This document shows, piece by piece, positions 8,526-15,872 of a DNA stretch of 18,450 nucleotides (within the stretch, counting starts at the first letter, position 1; every line of letters begins with the position of its first letter). Both the position numbers and the translations under genes were made by a program. The DNA comes from Candidatus Eiseniibacteriota bacterium (GTDB taxonomy: Bacteria > Joyebacterota > Joyebacteria > Joyebacterales > Joyebacteraceae): contig JAUWBY010000013.1 of NCBI GenBank assembly GCA_030609605.1, positions 1-18,450 of the forward strand, read 5' to 3'. Below the pieces are notes generated by a model. The model saw nothing but the letters and a program-made list of their open reading frames with translations, did not search any database and was not told where the DNA came from.

Positions 8526-8792
8526 GCCCCTGATACCGAAGCAGGCCAGCTTCCTCACCCGGCTGGGTGGGTCACCATGTACCCATGCGTTCCCTTGAGA
8601 CCTCAAGATTCGGGTGGACACGCCTCCCTGTGGGCTGATAAAGTTGGTGTTTCGGCCATGCATTCCGGGTACTGGTGCTCCCCGGATCGGAGCCGACAAC
8701 ACACCGTGACAGGGCGGATCAAACGAATCCAAACGGGCGCGGCACCTAACAAAACCACCCAACGAACACCACAAGTTACGATGGAGGCAGTG
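8526..8792 (+). promoter_or_regulatory. Folded intergenic leader upstream of lat
   Basis: This 267-base gap holds several inverted repeats. CACCC/GGGTG (8556-8560 with 8565-8569) makes a small hairpin that competes with TGGGT/ACCCA (8564-8568 with 8581-8585). The operator-like CTTGAG-AC-CTCAAG lies at 8594-8607. A compound hairpin has outer arms GTGTTTCGGC (8647-8656) and GCCGA-c-AACAC (8692-8702) and an inner stem TCCGGG/CCCGGA (8664-8669 with 8681-8686). No lysine-riboswitch core was recognised. It probably includes the lat promoter, though no convincing -35/-10 pair was found. The reading frame of lat stays open back to 8577, but the residues are not family-like. Confidence 0.35.
8783..8787 (+). 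promoter_or_regulatory. Ribosome binding site deciding the lat start
   Basis: GGAGG ends 5 bases before the ATG at 8793. The in-frame ATG at 8781 overlaps this site and has no SD of its own, so 8793 is the better start. Confidence 0.65.
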
Positions 8793-10154
8793 ATGGCGGA
8801 AGGCAAATTCGTCAGCAAGGTAGCACCGGACAAGGTGCACGAGACACTCGGCAAGTATATACTCGCCGACGGGTTCGAAATGGTCCTCGACCTCGAGAAG
8901 AGCAAGGGCGCTTACATTCATGATTCCCGCACGGGGAAGAGCTTCCTCGATTTCTTCACGTTCTTCGCTTCCTCCCCCATCGGGCTCAACCATCCCAGAC
9001 TCACGGATCCGGCGTTTGTGGAGAAGCTGGGCAGAGTGGCCATCAACAAGCCATCGAACTCAGATCTCTACACGACGGAGATGGCCGAGTTCGTGGACAC
9101 GTTCGGCAGGCTCGCAGCGCATCCCGAGCTCAAGCATCTCTTCTTCATCAGCGGAGGCGCTCTGGCTGTCGAGAACGCTCTCAAGGCCGCGTTTGACTGG
9201 AAGGTGAGGAAGAACATCGCCGCCGGTGTGAACACGCCCGACATGGCGGACAACGAGGTGAAGGGATCGAAGATCATTCACTTCCAGCAGGCGTTCCACG
9301 GGCGTTCCGGCTACACTCTGTCCGTGACCAACACCTTCGATCCAAGGAAGACTCAGTACTTCCCGAAATTCGACTGGCCCCGTATCCTCAACCCCAAAGC
9401 GAAGTTCCCTCTCGAGGGTGAGAACCTTGCAGCCACTGAGAAGGCGGAGCGCGAAGCCGTTCAGCAGATAGACAAGGCTATCGCGGACAACCCCAACGAC
9501 ATCGCAGGCATACTGATCGAGCCGATCCAGGGTGAGGGCGGAGACAACCACTTCCGTCCCGAGTTCTTCCAGGAGCTGCGCCGGATCGCCGACGAGCAGG
9601 ACATCCTGCTGATCCTGGACGAGATCCAGACCGGTATGGGAATGACGGGCACAATGTGGACCTTCGAGCAGCTCGGGTTCGTTCCCGACATCGTCTGCTT
9701 CGGCAAGAAGGCCCAGGTCTGCGGGATCATGGTCTCGGACAGGATCATGGAGGTCCAGGACAACGTCTTCGTCGTGTCATCCAGGATCAACTCGACGTGG
9801 GGCGGCAATCTCGTCGACATGGTCCGCTGTCAGCGCTACCTTGAGGTGATCGATGAGGAGAAGCTCGTTGAGAACGCAGCTTTGATGGGCAAGCGTTTCC
9901 TGGACGGCATCGCCGGCATCGCCGGTGACTCCGGAGGCAAGATCTCGAACGTTCGCGGTCGTGGACTGATGTGTGCGTTCGACTTGCCTTCGTCCGAAAT
10001 GCGCGACGGGCTGCTCGCCAAGCTCAGCGGATACGGAGTCATGGCCCTTTCTGCCGGTCCATTGGCGGTCCGCTTCAGGCCACCTCTTAACGTTCTGCCT
10101 ACAGAGATCGATACGGCCCTCGAGGCAATAGCAAAGGCAGCGAAGGAGATATAG
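8793..10154 (+). CDS. lat: L-lysine 6-transaminase (lysine epsilon-aminotransferase)
   Basis: This 453-aa PLP-dependent class III aminotransferase matches the size of the known actinobacterial enzyme (about 450). It moves the epsilon-amino group of L-lysine to 2-oxoglutarate, giving alpha-aminoadipate semialdehyde (which cyclises to piperideine-6-carboxylate) and glutamate. Family features are DFFTFFASSPIGLNHP near residue 50, GALAVENALKAAFDWK (about 120-135), the PLP-binding Asp276 in LDEIQTGMG, the Schiff-base lysine in FGKKAQVCG (Lys305 or Lys306), and NSTWGGNLVDMVR just after. These motifs separate LAT from ornithine or GABA aminotransferases. The gene follows the eIF-2B-like gene on the same strand. 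Its last codons carry the SD of the next gene, so lat and the membrane module are probably translated from one message. The pathway partner, a semialdehyde dehydrogenase, is not in the window. Confidence 0.9.
   Translation: MAEGKFVSKVAPDKVHETLGKYILADGFEMVLDLEKSKGAYIHDSRTGKSFLDFFTFFASSPIGLNHPRLTDPAFVEKLGRVAINKPSNSDLYTTEMAEFVDTFGRLAAHPELKHLFFISGGALAVENALKAAFDWKVRKNIAAGVNTPDMADNEVKGSKIIHFQQAFHGRSGYTLSVTNTFDPRKTQYFPKFDWPRILNPKAKFPLEGENLAATEKAEREAVQQIDKAIADNPNDIAGILIEPIQGEGGDNHFRPEFFQELRRIADEQDILLILDEIQTGMGMTGTMWTFEQLGFVPDIVCFGKKAQVCGIMVSDRIMEVQDNVFVVSSRINSTWGGNLVDMVRCQRYLEVIDEEKLVENAALMGKRFLDGIAGIAGDSGGKISNVRGRGLMCAFDLPSSEMRDGLLAKLSGYGVMALSAGPLAVRFRPPLNVLPTEIDTALEAIAKAAKEI
10143..10148 (+). promoter_or_regulatory. 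SD inside the lat 3' end driving a TTG start
   Basis: AAGGAG lies within the last sense codons of lat. The TTG at 10155 follows 6 bases later, directly after the lat TAG. This supports the non-ATG start and translational coupling. Confidence 0.7.
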
Positions 10155-11363
10155 TTGGGGCATCGACGCCTCGTAGCAACTCTGGTTTTCCTAGGAGTCC
10201 TCGCCCTTGTGGGTGGGAGCGTGGCAGCTCGTCCCCTCGAAGAGGGGACGAGCGCTCCATGCGCATGCAGCGTCTCCGCCAATGATGTCCCTGACGACGG
10301 TGGCGGAGCCATCTCGGTTTCTTGGGATCTCGCGACGACCGATGCCTCTCCCTCCGTCACACGGTTCGAGATACTCCGCTACGCAACCGGTGAAGAGCCG
10401 GTCTCTATCGGCGAAGTGCTTTCCACGAATACTGACTTCCAGGACGTAAACGCCGATGGCGGCACAATCTATCAGTACATCGTCCGCACGCACACGAGAG
10501 ACGGGTTCATCGATTCCGTTCCAAGTGACGCCGCTCTCGCGACGGCCCAGTGGTTCGCTCACGGACGCGCTCCTTCGCTCATCGCTCTCATCCTCGTCTG
10601 CGGCTCAATCATCTTCTTCATCATCCGCGCCAAGGGCGGTGCCGAACTCTTCATACGGAAGATCCCGGGACTCGACGCTGTCGATGATGCCGTGGGACGA
10701 GCCACAGAAATGGGGAGACCGGTTCTGTATGTGCCGGGAATCGAGACTGTCAGTGAGGTCGGAACGCTTGCAGCTCTTACGATTCTAGGACACGTGGCCA
10801 AGAAGGTCGCGCAGCACGGTACGCCGCTTCTGGTCCCGACGGCCGATCCCATCGTCATGACTACGGCGCAGGAGATCGTGAAGCAGGCCTATGCCGAGGT
10901 GGGACAGTCGGACAGATTCGATCCGTCGAGCGTCTTCTATCTCACGTACGACCAGTTTGGATACACGGCGGGCGTGGACGGCATCATGGTCCGCGAGCGG
11001 CCCGAGGCTGTCTTCCTTCTCGGGTACTTCGCTGCGGAATCACTCATTCTGGCGGAGACCGCGCACGAGATCGGCGCCATCCAGATATCGGGCACGAAGG
11101 AAACTTCACAGCTGCCGTTCTTCGTCGCGGCTTGTGACTATACACTCATAGGCGAGGAGATTTTCGCTGCGTCGAGCTATCTGTCGCACGAGCCCATCAT
11201 GTTGGGCAGCCTCAAGGGACAGGACCTGATCAAGATCGGGATTGTCTACCTGATAGTCACCCTCGTCATTGCCGGTTCGATCGGATACGCGATCTCACCC
11301 GACGGGACGTCAACACTGTCCAGAGCGGTGGAAGCAGCAGCGCTGTGGTTGACTGGGAGTTAA
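10155..11363 (+). CDS. Exported FN3-like / membrane-anchored protein, DUF6754-like (module protein 1)
   Basis: This 402-aa protein starts at TTG immediately after the lat stop. Residues 1-25 form a signal peptide. Residues about 36-133 are a fibronectin type III-like domain (SVSWDLATT, FEILRYATG, YQYIVRTHT). A transmembrane helix spans about 139-158. A soluble alpha/beta domain covers about 170-350, with GRPVLYVPGIETV, PLLVPTADPIV, YDQFGY (Tyr270), IQISGT (Gly313) and FFVAACDYTLIGEE. A second helix spans about 358-381. The domain resembles what I recall as DUF6754, a family without known function; this cannot be checked here. It is the first gene of a four-gene membrane module, 7 bases before the next. 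Strong motif conservation suggests a ligand-binding or catalytic site. Confidence 0.75.
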   Translation: MGHRRLVATLVFLGVLALVGGSVAARPLEEGTSAPCACSVSANDVPDDGGGAISVSWDLATTDASPSVTRFEILRYATGEEPVSIGEVLSTNTDFQDVNADGGTIYQYIVRTHTRDGFIDSVPSDAALATAQWFAHGRAPSLIALILVCGSIIFFIIRAKGGAELFIRKIPGLDAVDDAVGRATEMGRPVLYVPGIETVSEVGTLAALTILGHVAKKVAQHGTPLLVPTADPIVMTTAQEIVKQAYAEVGQSDRFDPSSVFYLTYDQFGYTAGVDGIMVRERPEAVFLLGYFAAESLILAETAHEIGAIQISGTKETSQLPFFVAACDYTLIGEEIFAASSYLSHEPIMLGSLKGQDLIKIGIVYLIVTLVIAGSIGYAISPDGTSTLSRAVEAAALWLTGS

Positions 11364-11370
11364 CCGGACT

Positions 11371-12003
11371 ATGAAGAGATCCGTACCGCTCATCATCACG
11401 TTTCTGACCGGGTTCTTCCTGGTTGTAGCGTTCTTCGTCCCGCACGAACCGTTCGGCGAACTTGAGCAGCGCTTGCTGGTATGGTTCGCTATCGTTTCGG
11501 GCTTCACGATGCTCCTCGGAATCGACAATCTGATCAGATCTCACGCCAGGCGGATTGCCAGAACAAACACGGGATGGGGCCACAGCATCGTGCTCCTGAT
11601 GGGACTTGTTGTAACCGTGGTCGTCGGAGTGATCGGCTTCTCGCGGCTCGGAAGTCCCTTCCACATACACTCTCCCTTCATGTTCGTATACACGCACGTT
11701 ATCGTTCCGCTGCAGGGAACGATGTTCGCGCTTCTCGCGTTCTTCATCGCATCAGCGTCGTACCGAGCCTTCAGGGCCAGGAACACCGTCGCCACGCTGC
11801 TTCTGATTTCCGCCCTTATAGTCATGCTCGGCAGAATACCGATAGGCGCGGCCATCTCGGACTTCTTCCCGGCGGCACAGGAATGGATAATGGATGTTCC
11901 GCAGCTCGCAGCCAAGCGCGGGATACAGATAGGAGCAGCGCTCGGCGCCGTCTCGATGTCACTCAGGATCATACTCGGCATCGAGCGGAGCTACCTGTCG
12001 TAG
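11371..12003 (+). CDS. Six-helix integral membrane protein (module protein 2)
   Basis: This 210-aa hydrophobic protein is unrecognised. Predicted helices lie at about 5-25, 33-52, 70-90, 105-127, 137-157 and 185-204, with a basic Arg/His loop (RSHARRIARTN) after helix 2, probably cytoplasmic. There is no known transporter motif. A Gly/Arg-containing helix 5 (VMLGRIPIGA) and a C-terminal IERSYLS tail are notable. The ATG follows GGGAG at a rather long 11-base spacing, and the gene begins 7 bases after module protein 1, so coupling is likely. A 76-base gap follows. Size and topology parallel the protein at 12931, suggesting two membrane subunits of one complex. Confidence 0.8.
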   Translation: MKRSVPLIITFLTGFFLVVAFFVPHEPFGELEQRLLVWFAIVSGFTMLLGIDNLIRSHARRIARTNTGWGHSIVLLMGLVVTVVVGVIGFSRLGSPFHIHSPFMFVYTHVIVPLQGTMFALLAFFIASASYRAFRARNTVATLLLISALIVMLGRIPIGAAISDFFPAAQEWIMDVPQLAAKRGIQIGAALGAVSMSLRIILGIERSYLS

Positions 12004-12079
12004 CGAAGACGTCGCAGGATATCACCGGCAGAATAGACCGCAGCCACAGGGTTCGCACGAAAGAGCACAGGAGCAGGAA

Positions 12080-12916
12080 TTGGAGAACAGTCCGCGAAAG
12101 GGCTTCTGGGAAGCGATGAACAGTCTCGACAGGAGGATCATCTTCCTGATCCTGCTTGTCTGCGTCGCGGTCCCCCTGCTTCTGAACGTTGGCGCCCCGA
12201 TCCCACCGACACCACCCGTCCAGCTCGCCTACGACGCCGTGGAATCGCTCGAGGCCGGAGACGTCATGATGGTCTCGATAGACTTCGACGCCACATCAGC
12301 GCCGGAGCTCATGCCGATGCTGCACTCGGCCTTGAGACACGCCTTCTCGAAAGACGTGCGGGTCGTCATGCTTGGCCACATCGCCATCGGCCTTCCCCTG
12401 GGACACATGGCACTGGAGGAGATCGCAGCGGAGTACGACAAGGAGTACGGTGTCGACTACGTCGATCTCGGCTACCGTCCCGGCTACATTGCCGTGATGA
12501 TCGCCATGGGGCGAGACATCAGCGACATCTTCGCGAGCGACTACCAGGGCACACCGCTCGCTGAGCTCCCTGTCATGACCGGAGTGCGCTCCTACAACGA
12601 CATAGAACTCCTCTTTGGATTTGAACACGGCGCTGTCATCGACTACTGGGTACGCTACACACAGGCCAGATTCGGCCAGAGGATGACCTTCGGAACGACC
12701 GCCGTCATGGCCCCCGACGCATATCCGTATCTCCAGGCAGGACAGATCGAGGGACTTGTCGGAGGACTCAAAGGGGCCGCAGAGTACGAGAATCTGATCG
12801 GCCATCTTGGACTGGGTACCCGAGGCATGCCGGCTCAGCAATGGGCGCATCTACTCGTCATCGGGTTCATCGTGCTCGGGAATCTGGGCTACTTCTTCAC
12901 GAGGCGCAAGGGTTAG
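12080..12916 (+). CDS. Membrane-anchored soluble-domain protein (module protein 3)
   Basis: This 278-aa protein starts at TTG, with AGGAG 6 bases upstream; an in-frame ATG at 12116 is the alternative. One helix near the N-terminus (20-38) is followed by a Pro-rich linker, a soluble alpha/beta domain (about 47-250) and a C-terminal helix (about 255-272) ending in FTRRKG. Motifs include GDVMMVSIDF, VRVVMLGH, DLGYRPGY (Gly131-Tyr136), FGTT (204-207) and EGLVGGLKGAAEYENLIG. The order of predicted strands and helices, and the Gly-Tyr and Gly-Thr motifs, parallel the C-terminal domain of the protein at 10155, suggesting distant homology. I do not recognise a named family. The basic C-terminal end suggests both termini are cytoplasmic and the domain extracytoplasmic. 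Confidence 0.75.
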   Translation: MENSPRKGFWEAMNSLDRRIIFLILLVCVAVPLLLNVGAPIPPTPPVQLAYDAVESLEAGDVMMVSIDFDATSAPELMPMLHSALRHAFSKDVRVVMLGHIAIGLPLGHMALEEIAAEYDKEYGVDYVDLGYRPGYIAVMIAMGRDISDIFASDYQGTPLAELPVMTGVRSYNDIELLFGFEHGAVIDYWVRYTQARFGQRMTFGTTAVMAPDAYPYLQAGQIEGLVGGLKGAAEYENLIGHLGLGTRGMPAQQWAHLLVIGFIVLGNLGYFFTRRKG

Positions 12917-12930
12917 CGTAGAGGCATCAA

Positions 12931-13566
12931 ATGGATTCGATGGGAATGATCATAGGAACGTGGCTCGCGGGCTTTCTCACGCTCGCCATTCTGTCGTTTC
13001 TATACAAGGACAACCCCTTCTACAAACTGGCCGAACACCTCTACGTGGGCGTGTCCGCCGGGTACTGGCTTATCTACGTGGCGTTCTTCGATATCAAGCC
13101 GATGCTCATCGATACGTTCATGAGTGAGACCGGATTCGAGAAGTGGATCATTCTCATCCCCGGTGCGCTGGGTCTCATAATGCTCTCCAGATGGTTCCCG
13201 AAGATCGCGTGGCTCTCCCGGTGGCCCATCGCCTTCACAGTAGGAATCGGTGCGGGTCTGGGAATCACGGCCAATCTGCAGGGCTATGTCCTCCCACAGG
13301 TTCAAGCCACGATCTTGCCGCTGACGGGATTCACTGTGGCAGATCTGAGCAATCTCATCCTGATCATCGGCGTCGTGACGACGCTCATGTACTTCTACTT
13401 TTCCAAACCGCACAAGGGCCTGCTCGGCGGCGGCGCGAAGATCGGAATCGTATTCATCATGGTCTCGTTCGGCGCATCGTTCGGCTACACGCTGATGGCG
13501 CGGATATCCCTCCTGATCGGAAGGCTCTACTTCCTCTTCCATGATCTTCTGCGCATTCTGGACTAG
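12931..13566 (+). CDS. Six-helix integral membrane protein (module protein 4)
   Basis: This 211-aa hydrophobic protein has no recognised family. Helices are expected at about 6-25, 37-56, 69-87, 98-115, 138-156 and 168-192. An N-terminal patch YKDNPFYKLAEHLYVGVSAGYW is rich in aromatic and charged residues and looks conserved-like; a Gly-rich stretch LLGGGAK precedes the last helix. The ATG has GAGG 6 bases upstream and lies 14 bases after the previous stop, so the gene belongs to the same operon. It is the last gene of the run and faces the GNAT gene, with 22 bases between the stops and no visible terminator. It resembles module protein 2 in size and topology, not obviously in sequence. Confidence 0.8.
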   Translation: MDSMGMIIGTWLAGFLTLAILSFLYKDNPFYKLAEHLYVGVSAGYWLIYVAFFDIKPMLIDTFMSETGFEKWIILIPGALGLIMLSRWFPKIAWLSRWPIAFTVGIGAGLGITANLQGYVLPQVQATILPLTGFTVADLSNLILIIGVVTTLMYFYFSKPHKGLLGGGAKIGIVFIMVSFGASFGYTLMARISLLIGRLYFLFHDLLRILD

Positions 13567-13588
13567 TATGTGATCGGTAGGTTCGAGG

Positions 13589-14578
13589 CTAGCCGGCCCA
13601 GCGAGCCAGGTTGACTCCTGCGCTGAGTTCGAATGCCTCGGGTGCTGAGGAGCGGTCAACCATCCTGACTGCGACTCTGACTCCCATGAAACCGTTTCGC
13701 ATGAGGAGCTCGAGGGCGGGCTGGTAGCGGCCGCTGAGACCCGTGACCAGACGTGCCAAGCCGATCGATGTACACCTGCTCCAGATCTGTCTGAGGAGAT
13801 CCAGAAGCACCGCTTCAGAATCGGCGTCGGGATGTATGGCGAGGATGTGAATGTACCCCCTACCTGTTGTGTCGTGCCCCCGGTACGGTACCGTTCTGAC
13901 AACCGCGAAACCTGCAACCGAACCGCCGTCCATTGTCACGACGGTCTCGCCCAAGTGGTACTCGCGTATCGCCTCGATCTCGCACGTGTAGTCGAGTCCC
14001 GGCACAAGCGCATCAGCGATGGCACGCATCCCACGGAGCGTGCTGAGCCTCATCGCCTCGTCACCTCTGCCCCAGAGGATGATATCATCTGTGTCCATGC
14101 CGCTCAGACGATCTGCCTGCTTGATGAGCGAAAGATCGAGAATCAGCGTCGGGAAGGTGACGGCGAAACCCGTCTTTGTGTAGAGACCGATATTGCTTCC
14201 ACTCTCCGGCATGGTCTCGAGACCGATGATCCGGCAGCCTTTCCTCAGTTGCTCCGTGACTGCCTCTATGAGTGAGCGTCCTATGCTCATGCCCTGGAAC
14301 TGGGTGGGCACGCCGAACGTTCCGAACCAGCCCACTTCGCCCCACGTGCGGGCGAGGACGAAACCGACCATTGCTCCGTCCGCAGCTATGGCAACGAGAT
14401 TCGCTTCGGGGTCGAGCGATGTCGAATACCGGAGTTCCTCGATGGTGCGCTCGGGGAGCGGGTTCTGGGGCTTCCTGTACTTGCGATACCAATCGGTGAA
14501 TACGCCGGCCTCGATCTCAGCCACGGCTGCGAGGTCCTCATCAACCATCCGGCGAATCGCGAAATCGAGCGAACTCAA
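13589..14578 (-). CDS. GNAT acetyltransferase with a second, degenerate GNAT-like half
   Basis: This 329-aa protein uses a TTG start preceded by TAAGGGG at a 6-base spacing. The N-terminal half (1-155) is a GNAT fold. Motif A reads QFQGMSIGR (93-101), an acetyl-CoA pyrophosphate loop with Ser in place of the usual second Gly, followed by SNIGLYTKTGF (128-138). The C-terminal half (about 171-320) shows a similar order (GSVAGFAVVR, IHILAIHPD, ALELLMRNGF) but has no Q/RxxGxG/A loop, so it is probably inactive or only structural. The family moves an acetyl group from acetyl-CoA to an amine; the substrate is unknown. It is the last gene of the minus-strand set, 90 bases after the DUF374 gene, probably in the same transcript. 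Confidence 0.85.
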   Translation of the reverse strand: MSSLDFAIRRMVDEDLAAVAEIEAGVFTDWYRKYRKPQNPLPERTIEELRYSTSLDPEANLVAIAADGAMVGFVLARTWGEVGWFGTFGVPTQFQGMSIGRSLIEAVTEQLRKGCRIIGLETMPESGSNIGLYTKTGFAVTFPTLILDLSLIKQADRLSGMDTDDIILWGRGDEAMRLSTLRGMRAIADALVPGLDYTCEIEAIREYHLGETVVTMDGGSVAGFAVVRTVPYRGHDTTGRGYIHILAIHPDADSEAVLLDLLRQIWSRCTSIGLARLVTGLSGRYQPALELLMRNGFMGVRVAVRMVDRSSAPEAFELSAGVNLARWAG

Positions 14579-14668
14579 AGTAAACCCCTTACCTCTTCAT
14601 GTGCCTACGCGCATCCTGCATTCTCTGATGCCTCAGACACTCACGCGCACGCCACATCATGTGCTCTC

Positions 14669-15379
14669 TCAGGCTCCGGCGCCACGTCCCACCAAGCGAT
14701 CCGCCTTCGCGGTCGTCTCATCTACTGCTCGATCAAGCAGTTCCAGCGACAGATCGTGCCCGGCGTCGCCCGCGTAGATCGGCTTCCCGACCACGACCGC
14801 GCAGCGTGTGAACGGGGCAGGCATCATGAAGCTGTCCCAAGTCTGACGGATCACCCAGGCAGACCTCGCGCTTGTCGCCACCGGGACGATCGGACAACCC
14901 GTGGCCCGTGCAAGCGTGAGAACACCGGGCTTTGACTTCGCCCGCGGCCCACGGGGTCCGTCAGTAGCCACGGCCGCCGAGTGCCCGGATATGATCTGCT
15001 TGCGCAGCGCGATGATTGCCTTCACTCCCTTCCTGGCGCTTGAGCCAGGTACGACTGCGTAGCCGAATCTCACAAGAACCATGGCAAGAAGCTCGCCGGC
15101 CCAGCTGACGTCCGTATTGATGGCAATACCCCTGTCGCGAAACGAGTAGACAAGGAGTAGAAGACGCCCGTGCCAGAAAGCGAAGAGCACCGGCTCTTCC
15201 TTCTCGATGAGTAGAGAGTACTCCTCATCGAGTGAGAACTCGATCCTGAGCGTGGCGGCAACCGTCCTTATGAAGCACGCTACCAGAAGGGAGAGGAAAC
15301 GCATGAACAGATCTGAGCGCGTGATTCGCCTTCGCAGACGACGAGCAGCACTCCGCCGCCGGACGCTTCCTTCCGCCAA
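14669..15379 (-). CDS. DUF374 lysophospholipid acyltransferase-family protein
   Basis: This 236-aa protein starts at TTG right after the DUF3795 stop, with GAGGG 7 bases upstream, so the two are translationally coupled. A basic N-terminus (Arg-rich, 7-21) precedes a membrane-associating hydrophobic segment (about 28-44). DUF374 motifs are FAFWHGRLLLL (66-76), TDVSWAGELLA (89-99), PGSSARKG (111-118), TDGPRGP (139-145) and KPGVLTLARATGCPIVPVA (150-168). The family is related to lipid acyltransferases such as LpxL and PlsC; the HGR segment and the DGPRGP loop are its hallmarks. Members often have Asp before Gly-Glu in the second motif; here it is Ala. The likely role is acylation of an envelope lipid at the inner membrane; the acceptor is unknown. 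Confidence 0.85.
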   Translation of the reverse strand: MAEGSVRRRSAARRLRRRITRSDLFMRFLSLLVACFIRTVAATLRIEFSLDEEYSLLIEKEEPVLFAFWHGRLLLLVYSFRDRGIAINTDVSWAGELLAMVLVRFGYAVVPGSSARKGVKAIIALRKQIISGHSAAVATDGPRGPRAKSKPGVLTLARATGCPIVPVATSARSAWVIRQTWDSFMMPAPFTRCAVVVGKPIYAGDAGHDLSLELLDRAVDETTAKADRLVGRGAGA

Positions 15380-15727
15380 CTAGAGTCCCTCTCTAATGGC
15401 GTCGAGCCGGGCGCGATTGTCGGGAGCCATCTCGAAGAACAACTCCAGTTTCTCGCAGGCGTAATCGTCGCAGTGCGCGCAGTTGGCAAGGCCTCGCTCT
15501 ATTCCACACTTCCGGATCTCGCAGACAGTGCAGTGCTGGAAGACCCTCTCCCCCCCGGGAGGACAACCGTCGCAGTTGATCTCTTCCGGAGCGATCTCGG
15601 CGTCGAACATCTTCGACCACGTCGCTGCTGTCTCAACGCGCTTCGCATCGTCATCGTTCTGCGTCGCGATGTATGCACCACACTCATGACAGTGCAGACC
15701 GCAGATCGCGATTATTTCATTGCTCAT
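15380..15727 (-). CDS. Cys-rich DUF3795 protein
   Basis: This 115-aa cytoplasmic protein has 11 cysteines, at 9, 13, 16, 52, 55, 66, 69, 74, 83, 86 and 91, in the pattern CGLHCHEC, NCDGC, HCTVCEIRKC and NCAHCDDYAC. This is the DUF3795 arrangement, presumed to bind zinc or iron-sulfur. Its function is unknown. The ATG at 15727 follows GGAGG by 7 bases; a GTG at 15757 would add ten residues across the ribosome binding site and is less likely. The stop TAG abuts the TTG of the DUF374 gene. It leads a likely three-gene operon with the acyltransferase and GNAT genes. A 144-base gap upstream carries the S9 gene's terminator and a palindrome. Confidence 0.85.
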   Translation of the reverse strand: MSNEIIAICGLHCHECGAYIATQNDDDAKRVETAATWSKMFDAEIAPEEINCDGCPPGGERVFQHCTVCEIRKCGIERGLANCAHCDDYACEKLELFFEMAPDNRARLDAIREGL

Positions 15728-15792
15728 CGATGCGCCTCCTCTCTTCTGAATCGTCACGGATCGAACGGATCCTGGCGCAGTAGCGGGATCTC

Positions 15793-15809
15793 ACTGACGG
15801 CCCGTCAGT
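15793..15809. repeat. Perfect palindrome ACTGACGG-C-CCGTCAGT
   Basis: Two 8-base arms around one base lie 66 bases upstream of the DUF3795 start. Symmetry and position suit an operator for that operon. As RNA it would be a 7-bp hairpin without a T tract, so it is not a typical terminator. Confidence 0.45.
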
Positions 15810-15840
15810 CCGCTATGCTATCAGGAACCCGGCCACAGGG

Positions 15841-15872
15841 AAACAACGGCCTGCGCGACACGCCGCACAGGC
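15841..15872 (-). terminator. Intrinsic terminator of the S9 protease gene
   Basis: On the minus strand a 9-bp stem (15872-15864 with 15857-15849, one G-T pair) with a 6-nt loop begins at the last base of the protease stop codon. It is followed by CGTTGTTT (15848-15841). This would separate the protease from the DUF3795 operon. Confidence 0.55.

Noticed and set aside
8526..8792. Lysine riboswitch before lat
   Set aside because: Position and product made it attractive, but the conserved lysine-aptamer core segments were not found by eye. A covariance search would decide.
13000..13917. Minus-strand 305-aa open frame
   Set aside because: It spans two real genes, antisense to a membrane protein and out of frame with the GNAT gene. 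Its composition is that of a shadow frame.
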